From positions 1 through 38,833 of IMG/VR virus record IMGVR_UViG_3300031951_000477: a DNA stretch of 38,833 nucleotides, one strand, 5' to 3'. Source of the DNA: a virus. The notes beneath the pieces are model-generated. The model ran no database searches and was not told where the DNA came from. It saw only the letters and a program-made list of their open reading frames with translations. The translations under genes were made by a program, and so were the position numbers. Of this stretch, positions 24,149 through 31,419 are shown in pieces (the stretch's first letter is position 1; every line of letters begins with the position of its first letter).

Positions 24149-25159
24149 CTATTTTTCGTTCAATAAAAATTTATTACTGATTGCCTTGAAACTAACAGTT
24201 CTATCGTAAGACCTAACAACTACACCTTCTCTATCAAAGTTAGAGTTCAACTCGGATTTATTATCCGCATATTCTAACATACCATCAATAGTTTTAGGTA
24301 ACAAGAAATCGTAATCCAAAATAGGAACTGTTTTTAATCCCATTTTTTGTACCAACTCAACAAACTCTAAGAACGAAATGTTTTCTTGGGTATCGATGTT
24401 AAATCCGTTGAAAAATCTAACTGTTTGTCCTTTGATTTTGTAAGGGTTTCCTTGGATTCCTTCACCAATTAACTCTCCTTGTAAACAAATATTAAATTCA
24501 ACATTGCTCATCAATTTCTCTAAATTCAATTCACGAGCAACTTTCCAGAAAGTATTTCCTTCAGTTTCCAATAACTCCAAATTACGAGAACAAACTCCAA
24601 ACACACCATCTTTTAAGAAAAATGTTGATGAAGAACCATCCAATTTTTCAGTTACATAAAACTTATGTTTTGAAGTCACTTGGTATTCTTGATATTCTTT
24701 TGCCAAGTTTTGAACTCTTTCTTCATCAGTTTTACGGATGAAAGACGGGAACAAACCTTTTACCTTACCAGCTAATTCTGCGGGAACTGGTGGTTCGTAT
24801 TTAACAATACCCAATACTTCAGTAACATCTTGTCCTTCATGGAACGCACCAAAAGGTAAAATGTGGATTGGTAAAATCAAACCCTGAGATAATTGACCTC
24901 TTAATCTAATTGTCTTTAAACGGAATCCTTCTTGGTCTCCCATTTTTTTATATGAACTCTTTCTCAAGAATTCAAATTCTTCCCTGATTGGTAAAAAAGA
25001 ATCTACCTCACAGTAAACAACCAAGTCACCAACCTTATGGTTAACATCTTTTGCAACGACAACTTTCCATCCATCAATTGTTGCTAACTCAATTTTATCC
25101 GCACCTTCAATTGGGGATAAATCACTAATTTTTCGTATGCTCGTTAATTTTCTGTCCAT
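24149..25159 (-). CDS. RNA ligase, DraRnl/Rnl5-like
   Basis: A 336-residue ligase of a different family from its neighbour. An N-terminal OB-like domain (about residues 1-125: LSPIEGADKIELATIDGWKV, VGDLVVYCEVDSFLP, RGQLSQGLILP) precedes the nucleotidyltransferase domain with TEKLDGSSSTFF (adenylated Lys about 170), the GVCSRNLEL motif, QGELIGEGIQGN and a late EGVVVRS (motif IV) and SFKAISNKF (motif V). This order matches Deinococcus-type Rnl5 ligases, which seal nicks in RNA-containing duplexes with a 3'-OH end. It lies one gene upstream of the Rnl1-like gene, so the pair could repair several kinds of tRNA break. Confidence 0.88.
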   Translation of the reverse strand: MDRKLTSIRKISDLSPIEGADKIELATIDGWKVVVAKDVNHKVGDLVVYCEVDSFLPIREEFEFLRKSSYKKMGDQEGFRLKTIRLRGQLSQGLILPIHILPFGAFHEGQDVTEVLGIVKYEPPVPAELAGKVKGLFPSFIRKTDEERVQNLAKEYQEYQVTSKHKFYVTEKLDGSSSTFFLKDGVFGVCSRNLELLETEGNTFWKVARELNLEKLMSNVEFNICLQGELIGEGIQGNPYKIKGQTVRFFNGFNIDTQENISFLEFVELVQKMGLKTVPILDYDFLLPKTIDGMLEYADNKSELNSNFDREGVVVRSYDRTVSFKAISNKFLLNEK

Positions 25160-25160
25160 A

Positions 25161-25685
25161 TTAATCTTCTATTTCATCATCAAAATACTTCGGTTTCATA
25201 TCTCTTGGGGGTTCAAATTCCCAAACCGCATTTTCAAATTCTGTAATCCATTCATTAACATCTTCTCTTGTCCAATGTGGAGCAAAGGAAGGACGGTACT
25301 TAAATGGTAAATTTTTACTTTCTTCCCACTCATCAAGTCGTTGTGTTACATCCTCAATAAGGTTTTTCCTTTTGGTGTGTTCAATCCATTGTCTGTAATC
25401 ACCTTCTGAACGGATGTACATAACATCACCATAATTTTCGAATTCCATTTCAGGATATTCCAAGTTTGGGTTATTGGTATATACGTCAACAATACCATTA
25501 TCTCCGTAATACGAATCACAAAGCTCCCTTAAAGAATGTAAACTTTTAGGTCTTTCTTCCCAAACACTACCAAACTGACGAACAGAACAAATGTAAAGAT
25601 ACCCATCATCATAAGAATGAATAAGGTTCTCAATTTTATTTCTCAAAGAAATAAGTTCGTTCATTGTTAGTTTAGTTAAATCCAT
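25161..25685 (-). CDS. Hypothetical protein (174 aa)
   Basis: I start at the ATG at 25685 (MDLTKLTMNELISLRNKIEN) because it follows the preceding stop by one base; a longer reading begins inside the neighbour. The protein has a helical N-terminus, a beta-rich acidic middle with several Tyr/Trp residues, and a C-terminal WTREDVNEWITEFENAVW helix. No recognised domain. It is one base upstream of the Rnl5-like ligase, so translation is probably coupled. Confidence 0.65.
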   Translation of the reverse strand: MDLTKLTMNELISLRNKIENLIHSYDDGYLYICSVRQFGSVWEERPKSLHSLRELCDSYYGDNGIVDVYTNNPNLEYPEMEFENYGDVMYIRSEGDYRQWIEHTKRKNLIEDVTQRLDEWEESKNLPFKYRPSFAPHWTREDVNEWITEFENAVWEFEPPRDMKPKYFDDEIED

Positions 25686-25686
25686 A

Positions 25687-25869
25687 TTACTTGTTTTCAG
25701 TTTTACTACCGTAACATTCAAGTTTATTATCCGTTACATTCCACAAATCTTTTTTACCCTCCGTCATATGACAATTGTGTTTCTTGCCCATTCTTTTACC
25801 GAACCCCACAATCATATCGTTATGACGATTCTTGATAAAATGAGGACATTCTTTACAGGGTTTTTTCAT
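25687..25869 (-). CDS. Small Cys-rich putative zinc-binding protein (60 aa)
   Basis: Starts MKKPCKECPHF; the cysteines (CxxC near 5-8, then HNC near 33 and EC near 52) with nearby histidines suggest a zinc-binding knuckle. The ATG at 25869 lies four bases after TATTTTTG, so the mRNA is probably leaderless; the GTG three bases earlier would fall in the spacer. First gene of the ligase transcript. Confidence 0.7.
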   Translation of the reverse strand: MKKPCKECPHFIKNRHNDMIVGFGKRMGKKHNCHMTEGKKDLWNVTDNKLECYGSKTENK

Positions 25870-25873
25870 CACA

Positions 25874-25881
25874 CAAAAATA
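25874..25881 (-). promoter_or_regulatory. Promoter element, leaderless layout
   Basis: TATTTTTG, four bases, ATG of the Cys-rich gene. Matches TAnnTTTG. No clear -33 TTG. Confidence 0.55.
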
Positions 25882-25887
25882 TATAAA

Positions 25888-26067
25888 TTAATTAATGTTT
25901 AAAGGAAATTGATGTACATTTATTGAATCCAAGTTAATATTTTTTGAGTTTACAACCTTAGTTGCACATTTAGATAATTTCTTAATCATCTTTGATGTGA
26001 TTTTTTCCAAATTATCCTCACTTGATAACTCAACACTAATTGTTATTGTCTTAAAATTTTTTTTCAT
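25888..26067 (-). CDS. Small hypothetical protein (59 aa)
   Basis: Reads MKKNFKTITISVELSSEDNL then a lysine-rich helix and ends FPLNIN. Its ATG follows the stop of the ABC-like gene by three bases. It resembles a small alpha/beta fold with a ferredoxin-like start; function unknown. Confidence 0.6.
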   Translation of the reverse strand: MKKNFKTITISVELSSEDNLEKITSKMIKKLSKCATKVVNSKNINLDSINVHQFPLNIN

Positions 26068-26070
26068 AAT

Positions 26071-26895
26071 TTACCCAATTCTTTTAAAAACATCAGTTAA
26101 TCTTGTATACATCTCAATTGCAACAGGCACAGATAATAATGATATTAAGAAGTTATTAACATATGAATATACAGTAATAATATTGCCAATTGTAATGTCT
26201 ATTGTTGTAATCCCCAATAATATAATGGAGATAAACAAAAATATATTTTTAATCAAACCAATCAAAAACCAATTTTTTCCTTGAATTGTTGAATCATATA
26301 TATTCAATCTCCTCATCCGTTTGAAAAACAATATTGACTGTTCATACCCCTCCTCTAATGACTTAGCTTTCTTTTCGTTATGGTTATTTCTAACTCGTAT
26401 TGATTGTTGGATTTTTTTATAGTAAACCATACCAACCAAAATAATTGAAATCATTGCAAAAGTCACCAAAATCCCAACTTTCCAATTTTCATAATATATG
26501 AAACCAATTGACCCTATAATTGTCACTATTGTTGCAATATAATAATGAACATAACCCTCAAGTACATGAACTATTTCATTCGCCATTTCAGTTCTAGCAA
26601 CTTTTGTTGATGTGTCAGTATCATTAGTTTTTAAAAAATCGAATACAATGTTGTTGTAAATTTTAGTATAAACTTTGGTGTCATAAACCATCCTTTTATA
26701 ATGAAAGAAAGTCGATAAGAAATACGACAATCCCAATAATACCAACCAATAATAAGTACCACCTAGCAACCCATCAATACTTTTACCAAGTAAAAATGGG
26801 GTTGCCAGAATAGATAGTTCAGTAAACAACATGAATAAATAAATCCATATCAATTCATATTTGAACTTTTTAAATATCTCAATAATTTTACTCAT
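26071..26895 (-). CDS. ABC-transporter six-transmembrane domain without ATPase
   Basis: A 274-residue integral membrane protein with about six transmembrane helices (for example LIWIYLFMLFTELSILATPF, WLVLLGLSYFLSTFFHY, ATIVTIIGSIGFIYY, GILVTFAMISIILVGMVYY, IKNIFLFISIILLGITTI, INNLLISLLSVPVAI-like end). The pattern, including GKSIDGLLGG and KSLEEGYEQ loops, matches the stand-alone ABC_membrane_3 type. No nucleotide-binding domain exists in the window, so it is not a complete exporter. It overlaps nothing and starts two bases after the metallophosphoesterase stop. Confidence 0.75.
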   Translation of the reverse strand: MSKIIEIFKKFKYELIWIYLFMLFTELSILATPFLLGKSIDGLLGGTYYWLVLLGLSYFLSTFFHYKRMVYDTKVYTKIYNNIVFDFLKTNDTDTSTKVARTEMANEIVHVLEGYVHYYIATIVTIIGSIGFIYYENWKVGILVTFAMISIILVGMVYYKKIQQSIRVRNNHNEKKAKSLEEGYEQSILFFKRMRRLNIYDSTIQGKNWFLIGLIKNIFLFISIILLGITTIDITIGNIITVYSYVNNFLISLLSVPVAIEMYTRLTDVFKRIG

Positions 26896-26897
26896 GC

Positions 26898-27566
26898 TTA
26901 ACCAACGACTCCTTTCATTTCTTCAGTATGGTGGTCATCACCAATTTCAGATTTGATTGGTCGGTTTTTCAATAATGGAACACACTCACGGATTACGTGG
27001 TATGGTCGGAATTCAGGGTGACCATCCATTCCTACATCCATACGTTGACCGAGACCAAATCTTTTATTTGTTGGTAAGTGACAGTGACCGTGTAAGTGCA
27101 TAACACCTTTGTTAAGACCATCCCAAGAACTAATTGGGTAGTGCATTAATTTGAAAGAGTAATTCCCAATAACAAGTGTGTCATAATACTCTACACTTTT
27201 AAACAACCCTCTAATACCATCTCGGTTTCTTTCGATGTGGTGGTCGTGGTTTCCAAGAACAAGGTGAATGTTTTTACAAACAATTCTATCCCAAAATTCT
27301 TTGATAGACTCAAACCCGCCAAAAGACCAGTCACCAAGACAAATCAAAATGTCATCTTGCATTACAACCTCGTTAATGTTGTTTACAATAGTTGCGTTCA
27401 TTCTATCCAAATCAGGAAAATCCCTAGTTTGGTTAATAGGAACTGTCCCATCAGGTAAACGCCAATTCGTCACACCACGACAAATATTTTTGTGGTTGTA
27501 GTGAGGGTCTGAAAATATCCATACATCAGGAAATTTACCTTTTGATATTTCAGTTATTTTAATCAT
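26898..27566 (-). CDS. Calcineurin-like metallophosphoesterase
   Basis: A 222-residue enzyme with the full metal-binding set: FSDPHYNHKN (D/H, about residues 18-27), LGDWSFGG (about 78-85), VLGNHDHH (about 102-109), MHYPISSW (about 141-148) and HGHCHLP (about 158-164). This family hydrolyses phosphomono- or diesters; some members act on 2',3'-cyclic phosphates. The neighbourhood (two RNA ligases and a cREC protein) makes an RNA-end healing role plausible but unproven. It lies between the methylglyoxal synthase and ABC-like genes in one operon. Confidence 0.85.
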   Translation of the reverse strand: MIKITEISKGKFPDVWIFSDPHYNHKNICRGVTNWRLPDGTVPINQTRDFPDLDRMNATIVNNINEVVMQDDILICLGDWSFGGFESIKEFWDRIVCKNIHLVLGNHDHHIERNRDGIRGLFKSVEYYDTLVIGNYSFKLMHYPISSWDGLNKGVMHLHGHCHLPTNKRFGLGQRMDVGMDGHPEFRPYHVIRECVPLLKNRPIKSEIGDDHHTEEMKGVVG

Positions 27567-27569
27567 TTT

Positions 27570-27950
27570 TTAATTTTTATTTTGTAAGTAACTAATTAAC
27601 ATATTTGCGGTGGAATAGTTACAGGCTATTGGTGTATCAGTAACGTTACAAATCCTAACTAACATCTGAACATCTACTTCATGTGGATGTGCCGATAAAG
27701 GGTCAATAAAGAAAATCACACAATCTATTTTTTTATCAACAATCATTGAGGCAATTTGAGCGTCTCCACCCAAAGGTCCTGACACAAATCTTGTAACATC
27801 TAAACCAGCAAACTCAATATGTTTACCTGTAGTTCCTGTTGCAAATATACTAACTTTTTCTTTAAAAAATTGTAATCGTTTCATAATAAATGCCACCATA
27901 TCGGCCTTTTTATTGTCATGAGCAATTACTGCAATATTGAATTTATTCAT
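27570..27950 (-). CDS. mgsA: Methylglyoxal synthase
   Basis: A 126-residue protein matching MgsA: IAVIAHDNKK (with the active-site His region), FATGTTGKHIE (phosphate-binding), VSGPLGGDAQIASMI (catalytic Asp in GGD), CVIFFIDPLSAHPHEVDV (second Asp and His) and TPIACNYSTANMLI. It converts dihydroxyacetone phosphate to methylglyoxal and phosphate. It ends earlier than the bacterial enzyme (about 150 residues), losing the C-terminal tail. It is operonic with the DKHVVKM-family gene (8-base overlap) and the phosphoesterase. The reason for a phage to carry it is unknown. Confidence 0.9.
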   Translation of the reverse strand: MNKFNIAVIAHDNKKADMVAFIMKRLQFFKEKVSIFATGTTGKHIEFAGLDVTRFVSGPLGGDAQIASMIVDKKIDCVIFFIDPLSAHPHEVDVQMLVRICNVTDTPIACNYSTANMLISYLQNKN

Positions 27951-28431
27951 AAACTAATTCTTTGTTAAACCAATTAGGAGTTTGTCGGTTTTTCCAATTT
28001 GCAAAACCTGATTTAGCTCCCAAATAATAATTCCTATACGACTGAACAACGTCTTTAACTTTAAACTCATCAGGCATTGCTTTTGCGGGTTCTGTAAATC
28101 CTTTATCGGGGATATTAGGTCTATTTGAAATACACCACATAATAACTTCTAAAGATTTGTGACGTTTACCATAACGATAAGTGTACTCATTACACAACTC
28201 TAAACCAAGTTCACACAAATACAGATAATTTGACAAACTTTCACGAGCCCAAATCGCGCATGGATGATTTTTATGTGATAACTTGTACGGTACTTGGTCG
28301 GTTACTTGGTCGGTCATATGATGAACACCACACAATAGTTGTGCGGTCTCAAGTATCATCTTGACTACGTGTTTGTCAACATGATACTGAGCGCATTTTT
28401 TTACATCCCAATCTAAAATGAAAATATTCAT
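27943..28431 (-). CDS. Conserved phage-type protein (DKHVVKMILE family), function unknown
   Basis: A 162-residue protein starting MNIFILDWDVKKCAQYHVDK. I choose the ATG at 28431, which overlaps the previous stop as TAATG. The block CAQYHVDKHVVKMILETAQ, with many conserved His/Asp residues, recurs in phage proteins of unknown role; some are annotated near pyrimidine-dimer glycosylases, which I cannot confirm. The C-terminal part contains SYRNYYLGAKSGFANWKNRQ, aromatic and basic, compatible with nucleic-acid binding. Confidence 0.65.
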   Translation of the reverse strand: MNIFILDWDVKKCAQYHVDKHVVKMILETAQLLCGVHHMTDQVTDQVPYKLSHKNHPCAIWARESLSNYLYLCELGLELCNEYTYRYGKRHKSLEVIMWCISNRPNIPDKGFTEPAKAMPDEFKVKDVVQSYRNYYLGAKSGFANWKNRQTPNWFNKELVYE

Positions 28432-28778
28432 TATCTTTCGTATTTTTGAAACACACAAACAAATTCCAAATCTTCAGTAACACCTTCTTCAGTATTAAAC
28501 ACTTTATGGAATGCCCCATCAGGAATTAATACAACATCCCCACTTCTTACAGATAAACGAGTTTCCTCAGTTTCAGTTTTAAGTAACATAATACCCGAAC
28601 CTTTGATGAAGAAATAAACTTCCTCTAATCCTTCGTGGGAATGTCCTGTAGTTTCTTTACCAGGGTGTAACGTTGTTTTTGATAATACTAAATTACTCAA
28701 AAAAACATTATCTTCTACAATGTAGGTGTCATTATCTCTAATAACTTTTCCACCGATATCATTAATGTTTACTTTCAT
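28431..28778 (-). CDS. Cupin-domain protein
   Basis: A 115-residue single-domain cupin. I use the ATG at 28778 (MKVNINDIGGKVIRDNDTYI), two bases after the preceding stop. Cupin motif 1 is TTGHSHEGLEEVYFFIKGSG (His/His/Glu metal ligands, about residues 48-67) and motif 2 is GDVVLIPDGAFHKVFN (about 81-96). Such proteins bind or modify small sugars or acids. It lies between cREC and the DKHVVKM gene in the operon; substrate unknown. Confidence 0.8.
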   Translation of the reverse strand: MKVNINDIGGKVIRDNDTYIVEDNVFLSNLVLSKTTLHPGKETTGHSHEGLEEVYFFIKGSGIMLLKTETEETRLSVRSGDVVLIPDGAFHKVFNTEEGVTEDLEFVCVFQKYER

Positions 28779-28780
28779 AA

Positions 28781-29203
28781 TTAAAAAACATTTTCTATTG
28801 TATGTTCCCATTGAACTCTCACACAGTTTTGTGGTAATCTGTGGATATGTCGGTAGTTATTAATATAACCCATCATATTCGCACTACCAATCGCATTTGC
28901 TGAGTGAATAACAACATCAACAACGGGTTTACCATCCATCCATTGTTCAACCAACCATTTAGTACAATCCATACCAGTTTTTTCGGTAATATTATCATAA
29001 TTTAATTCGTAATTATGATAAACATTACGATGCCATTCCATCATTGCAGTGTCACCCAAATCGTGGTCTAAAGATATTAGACTAATGTTTTCCAATCCAA
29101 TCTCATTAACTTTATTCACGAAATCATCGTAAGAACGAACAACAACCCAATCTCTCACAATTGGAGTTCTTACGTCATCTAAATATATTTTTTTCTTTTC
29201 CAT
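28781..29203 (-). CDS. Cyclic-phosphate-processing receiver-like (cREC) protein
   Basis: A 140-residue protein with the signature IYLDDVRTPIV (about residues 6-16) and ISLDHDLGDT (about 42-51), which matches the cREC family. That family was proposed from genome context to handle 2',3'-cyclic phosphate ends in RNA repair; it has a receiver fold but is not a two-component regulator. The C-terminal half includes VVIHSANAIGSANMMGY. It lies in the operon upstream of the phosphoesterase and about 4 kb upstream of the two RNA ligases, consistent with an RNA end-processing pathway. Confidence 0.8.
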   Translation of the reverse strand: MEKKKIYLDDVRTPIVRDWVVVRSYDDFVNKVNEIGLENISLISLDHDLGDTAMMEWHRNVYHNYELNYDNITEKTGMDCTKWLVEQWMDGKPVVDVVIHSANAIGSANMMGYINNYRHIHRLPQNCVRVQWEHTIENVF

Positions 29204-29210
29204 ATCTTTA

Positions 29211-29519
29211 TTATAATCTAATTTTATTGTCTAAACAATATGTGATGATATATTCTTTCAAATTTTTTATTGCGTTTTTAAAATCCACTTCTTCAAAGTC
29301 GTTTGGCCATCGTCTGTGTTTTTCATCTTCCTCAATCATTGAAGAACAACTTTGTTTAATCTCTGAGATTAACTGTTTTAATACCACAGTTTGGTCAATC
29401 ACCTGACTGTTCTCAACAACTTGGTCTTCAAGTTCCTGAGTATAATCAATTAATTCTTCAACAGGACTTAAATCCATTAAATGTTCATTACCCCTGAATA
29501 TTTGATTTATCGATTTCAT
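29211..29519 (-). CDS. Hypothetical coiled-coil protein (102 aa)
   Basis: A helical, acidic protein starting MKSINQIFRGNEHLMDLSP (I prefer this ATG; a second lies two codons upstream). Heptad-like spacing runs through residues 20-70. It overlaps the preceding gene by about 32 bases. Unknown function. Confidence 0.6.
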   Translation of the reverse strand: MKSINQIFRGNEHLMDLSPVEELIDYTQELEDQVVENSQVIDQTVVLKQLISEIKQSCSSMIEEDEKHRRWPNDFEEVDFKNAIKNLKEYIITYCLDNKIRL

Positions 29520-29832
29520 TTTCAAATTCTTTCTTTAATTTTAGATAACTCTGGTATCTACGTTCTTTCGCCCATTTTTCATCTTGAGCGATTCTTTCTT
29601 GTCTATTATTATACTGTTCATCAGTTTCTTCAACTTTTCTAATAACCATACCTGAAAAATGACCATCGTAGGAATCATTATCAGAATAGTACGGCTCAAT
29701 ATAATCTAAACGAATAACATCCTCATCTTCAAATTCAATATGTTTAATATCCAACCATTGAAATGGGAAACCCTTATGTCGTTGATATATAATAGTGTCA
29801 ACGTAAATTTTCTCTTTTGATTTATCTTCCAT
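29488..29832 (-). CDS. Hypothetical protein, first gene of the repair operon (114 aa)
   Basis: Starts MEDKSKEKIYVDTIIYQRHK at 29832, four bases after a TATATTTG element; an upstream in-frame start at 29874 would lie before the promoter. The N-terminal half is beta-rich, the C-terminal half is a long charged helix (QERIAQDEKWAKERRYQSYL). No known domain. It likely heads the operon that includes cREC, cupin, MgsA and the phosphoesterase. Confidence 0.65.
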   Translation of the reverse strand: MEDKSKEKIYVDTIIYQRHKGFPFQWLDIKHIEFEDEDVIRLDYIEPYYSDNDSYDGHFSGMVIRKVEETDEQYNNRQERIAQDEKWAKERRYQSYLKLKKEFENEIDKSNIQG

Positions 29833-29836
29833 AAAG

Positions 29837-29844
29837 CAAATATA
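29837..29844 (-). promoter_or_regulatory. Host-type promoter element, leaderless (repair operon)
   Basis: TATATTTG, four bases, ATG. A bidirectional hairpin with T runs lies just upstream (29864-29890). The -33 TTG is not obvious. Confidence 0.65.
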
Positions 29845-29863
29845 CAAAACTTTTTTTATATAA

Positions 29864-29890
29864 AAAAACCCCATTAATTAAAATAGGGTT
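29864..29890 (-). terminator. Insulating terminator-like hairpin
   Basis: AACCC / GGGTT inverted repeat in an A/T-rich spacer followed on the minus strand by T runs. It would stop read-through from upstream into the repair operon. Confidence 0.5.
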
Positions 29891-29904
29891 AATGTTTTTG
29901 TAAA

Positions 29905-29915
29905 CTATTTATTAA
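29905..29915 (+). promoter_or_regulatory. TATTTAT motif (plus strand)
   Basis: CTATTTATTAA immediately before the ATG at 29917. The 17 bases TATTTATTAATATGAGG are identical before the plus-strand gene at 34702. Confidence 0.5.
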
Positions 29916-29916
29916 T

Positions 29917-30393
29917 ATGAGGTGGTTGTTTGGGAATATAGATTTTTTCGTAAGACTATTTGTAATTCTCATTTCTTTACTTCAACCATTTATTCTAATT
30001 TATTTTTGTGGTGAATTAACTTCTTTATCCCAATATTGGGAAACCCCATTACAACCATTATTCATTTTTATAAACGCAACAACAAGTTATTTCTTTTTTG
30101 ATTTGAAGGATTGGAAAATCCCGTCCCTTTTTCTGATGTTACTTACCGCATTTTCGGTTACTTTATATCCTGCAGTTCATAATCTGTTCGCAGTTCTTTT
30201 TTTTATATCCTGTCTGTACTCCCTATACACAACTAAACGATTTAGAATCTATACAATAATTTATTGTATTTCATTGATTATCGGTTTATTATTTGGTTTA
30301 CTTTGGCTTGAGATTTTTGCAATACTTGTATTAACTGTGTATCATTTACACATTCTAGTTTATAAAGAATTTCTTTTAAATCAAAGAAAATAA
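29917..30393 (+). CDS. Multi-pass membrane protein (158 aa)
   Basis: Almost entirely hydrophobic, with about five transmembrane helices: LFVILISLLQPFILIYF, PLFIFINATTSYFFF, PSLFLMLLTAFSVTLYP, LFAVLFFISCLYSLY and IYCISLIIGLLFGLLWLEI. The loops are short and the C-terminal tail is basic (YKEFLLNQRK). No family recognised. It is on the plus strand between minus-strand operons and ends at a terminator. A superinfection-exclusion role is possible but speculative. Confidence 0.7.
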   Translation: MRWLFGNIDFFVRLFVILISLLQPFILIYFCGELTSLSQYWETPLQPLFIFINATTSYFFFDLKDWKIPSLFLMLLTAFSVTLYPAVHNLFAVLFFISCLYSLYTTKRFRIYTIIYCISLIIGLLFGLLWLEIFAILVLTVYHLHILVYKEFLLNQRK

Positions 30394-30394
30394 A

Positions 30395-30420
30395 AAACCC
30401 CACCTATAAAGATGGGGAAT
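30395..30420. terminator. Bidirectional terminator
   Basis: CCCCA / TGGGG stem with flanking A and T runs, between the plus-strand membrane gene and the end of the minus-strand tRNA unit. Confidence 0.75.
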
Positions 30421-30440
30421 CAAACATATTGGTTTGTTAG

Positions 30441-30513
30441 AGCCTCCGACAGGAATCGAACCTGCAACCACTTGATTACAAATCAAGAGCTCTACCAATT
30501 GAGCTACAGGGGC
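30441..30513 (-). tRNA. tRNA-Thr (TGT)
   Basis: Anticodon loop TTTGTAA on stem CTTGA/TCAAG; D arm AGCTCAATTGGTAGAGCT; T arm GCAGG-TTCGATT-CCTGT. The acceptor has one C x A mismatch. CCA not encoded. Confidence 0.92.
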
Positions 30514-30519
30514 ATTTGG

Positions 30520-30594
30520 TGGTGTGGGAGGGAATCGAACCGCTCGGCACAAGGAGTTTCAATCCTTTGCTCTACCTACTGAGCTACCGACACC
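30520..30594 (-). tRNA. tRNA-Phe (GAA), copy 1
   Basis: Anticodon arm AAGGA-TTGAAAC-TCCTT; D arm AGCTCAGTAGGTAGAGCA; acceptor GGTGTCG with one mismatch. A second Phe tRNA with a different body lies at 38534. Confidence 0.88.
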
Positions 30595-30600
30595 ATAAAT

Positions 30601-31161
30601 AAAAGGTTCTGAATCGTCCCTGCATCAGTCCAGGTGAACCTTTTTGTTTTTCTTATATTTGATGTACGTTATATCCCTCACCGATATGACTAAGATTCGT
30701 TAGCCCATAGTAACCATCCACGGTGGGTTTCTACTTTCACACTCCGTCCATACCTACTAACCTAATCAAGTGAGTCATAGTCTTTCGTGTATAGCGTTCA
30801 GTGCTGCCCTCAGAACATCTTCACCCTACCCCCATAGTTACTTGGCGGGTCTCACTCGGAAGCCAGAGTGTATATTGTAGAATTGTTCAGTATTTCTACA
30901 ACTTGTGGATTACAACACGACTAATTAAAGCCCCTTACCCTCTCAATCCATAATGAGGAATCCTTACCTAACCTGTGTAGCCTCCCCCATAGCCTTGAAG
31001 CCTTCAAGTCAGGTTCACACACCATAACAGTCGGATATCTCTGTTAATCGTGGGGTCTTTAGTCGCCGTGGGTTATCAGCCACATCGTGAAAGCTGCCCC
31101 TCACGCGTTGTTTAAAGGAATCCGATTGCAGCCTCATCCTACTAACATTACCACGGTTTCG
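30601..31161 (-). ncRNA. Structured spacer RNA between tRNA-Leu and tRNA-Phe (~560 nt)
   Basis: There is no credible ORF; short frames on both strands run through tRNA sequence. On the minus strand, hairpins include AAAAGGTTC / GAACCTTTT at the 3' end (30601-30644), a GTTGTAGAA / TTCTACAA-type hairpin near 30880-30905, and GCCTTGAAGCCTTCAAG-type pairing near 31000. It carries GTGTGAAAGTAGAAAC and GTAGAAATACT, which recur in the spacer at 36636-36796. It is co-transcribed with tRNAs from the promoter at 31433. Confidence 0.55.
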
Positions 31162-31242
31162 TACCCAAGGTCGGACTCGAACCGACACGTCATTCGACAT
31201 AAGTTCCTAAGACTTACGTGTCTACCATTCCACCACTCGGGC
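31162..31242 (-). tRNA. tRNA-Leu (TAG)
   Basis: Anticodon arm TAAGT-CTTAGGA-ACTTA; class II variable arm; T arm GTCGG-TTCGAGT-CCGAC; acceptor GCCCGAG with CTTGGGT. Confidence 0.92.
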
Positions 31243-31249
31243 AAGTTGT

Positions 31250-31320
31250 TGGTACGATGGGATTCGAACCCATAACCGTGACGATATAAGCGTCGTGCTC
31301 TCACCATTGAGCTACGTACC
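31250..31320 (-). tRNA. tRNA-Ile (TAT)
   Basis: Loop CTTATAT gives anticodon TAT, reading the rare ATA codon directly rather than through a modified CAT anticodon. D arm AGCTCAATGGTGAGAGCA; T arm TGGG-TTCGAAT-CCCA. The stem end 27-43 is mismatched. Confidence 0.88.
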
Positions 31321-31328
31321 AATTTTGG

Positions 31329-31412
31329 TACTCGGGGAGGGACTCGAACCCTCACGGCCGCATTGGCCAAGGGATTTTAAGTCCCTCGTGTCTACCATTC
31401 CACCACCCAAGC
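31329..31412 (-). tRNA. tRNA-Leu (TAA)
   Basis: Anticodon arm AGGGA-CTTAAAA-TCCCT; class II variable arm TGGCCAATGCGGCC; acceptor GCTTGGG with CCCGAGT; CCA is encoded (31326-31328). Confidence 0.93.
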
Positions 31413-31419
31413 GTTTCAA

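Noticed and set aside
30652-30661. Plus-strand TATATTTG as a promoter
   Set aside because: No TTG at a proper distance and no gene downstream on the plus strand.
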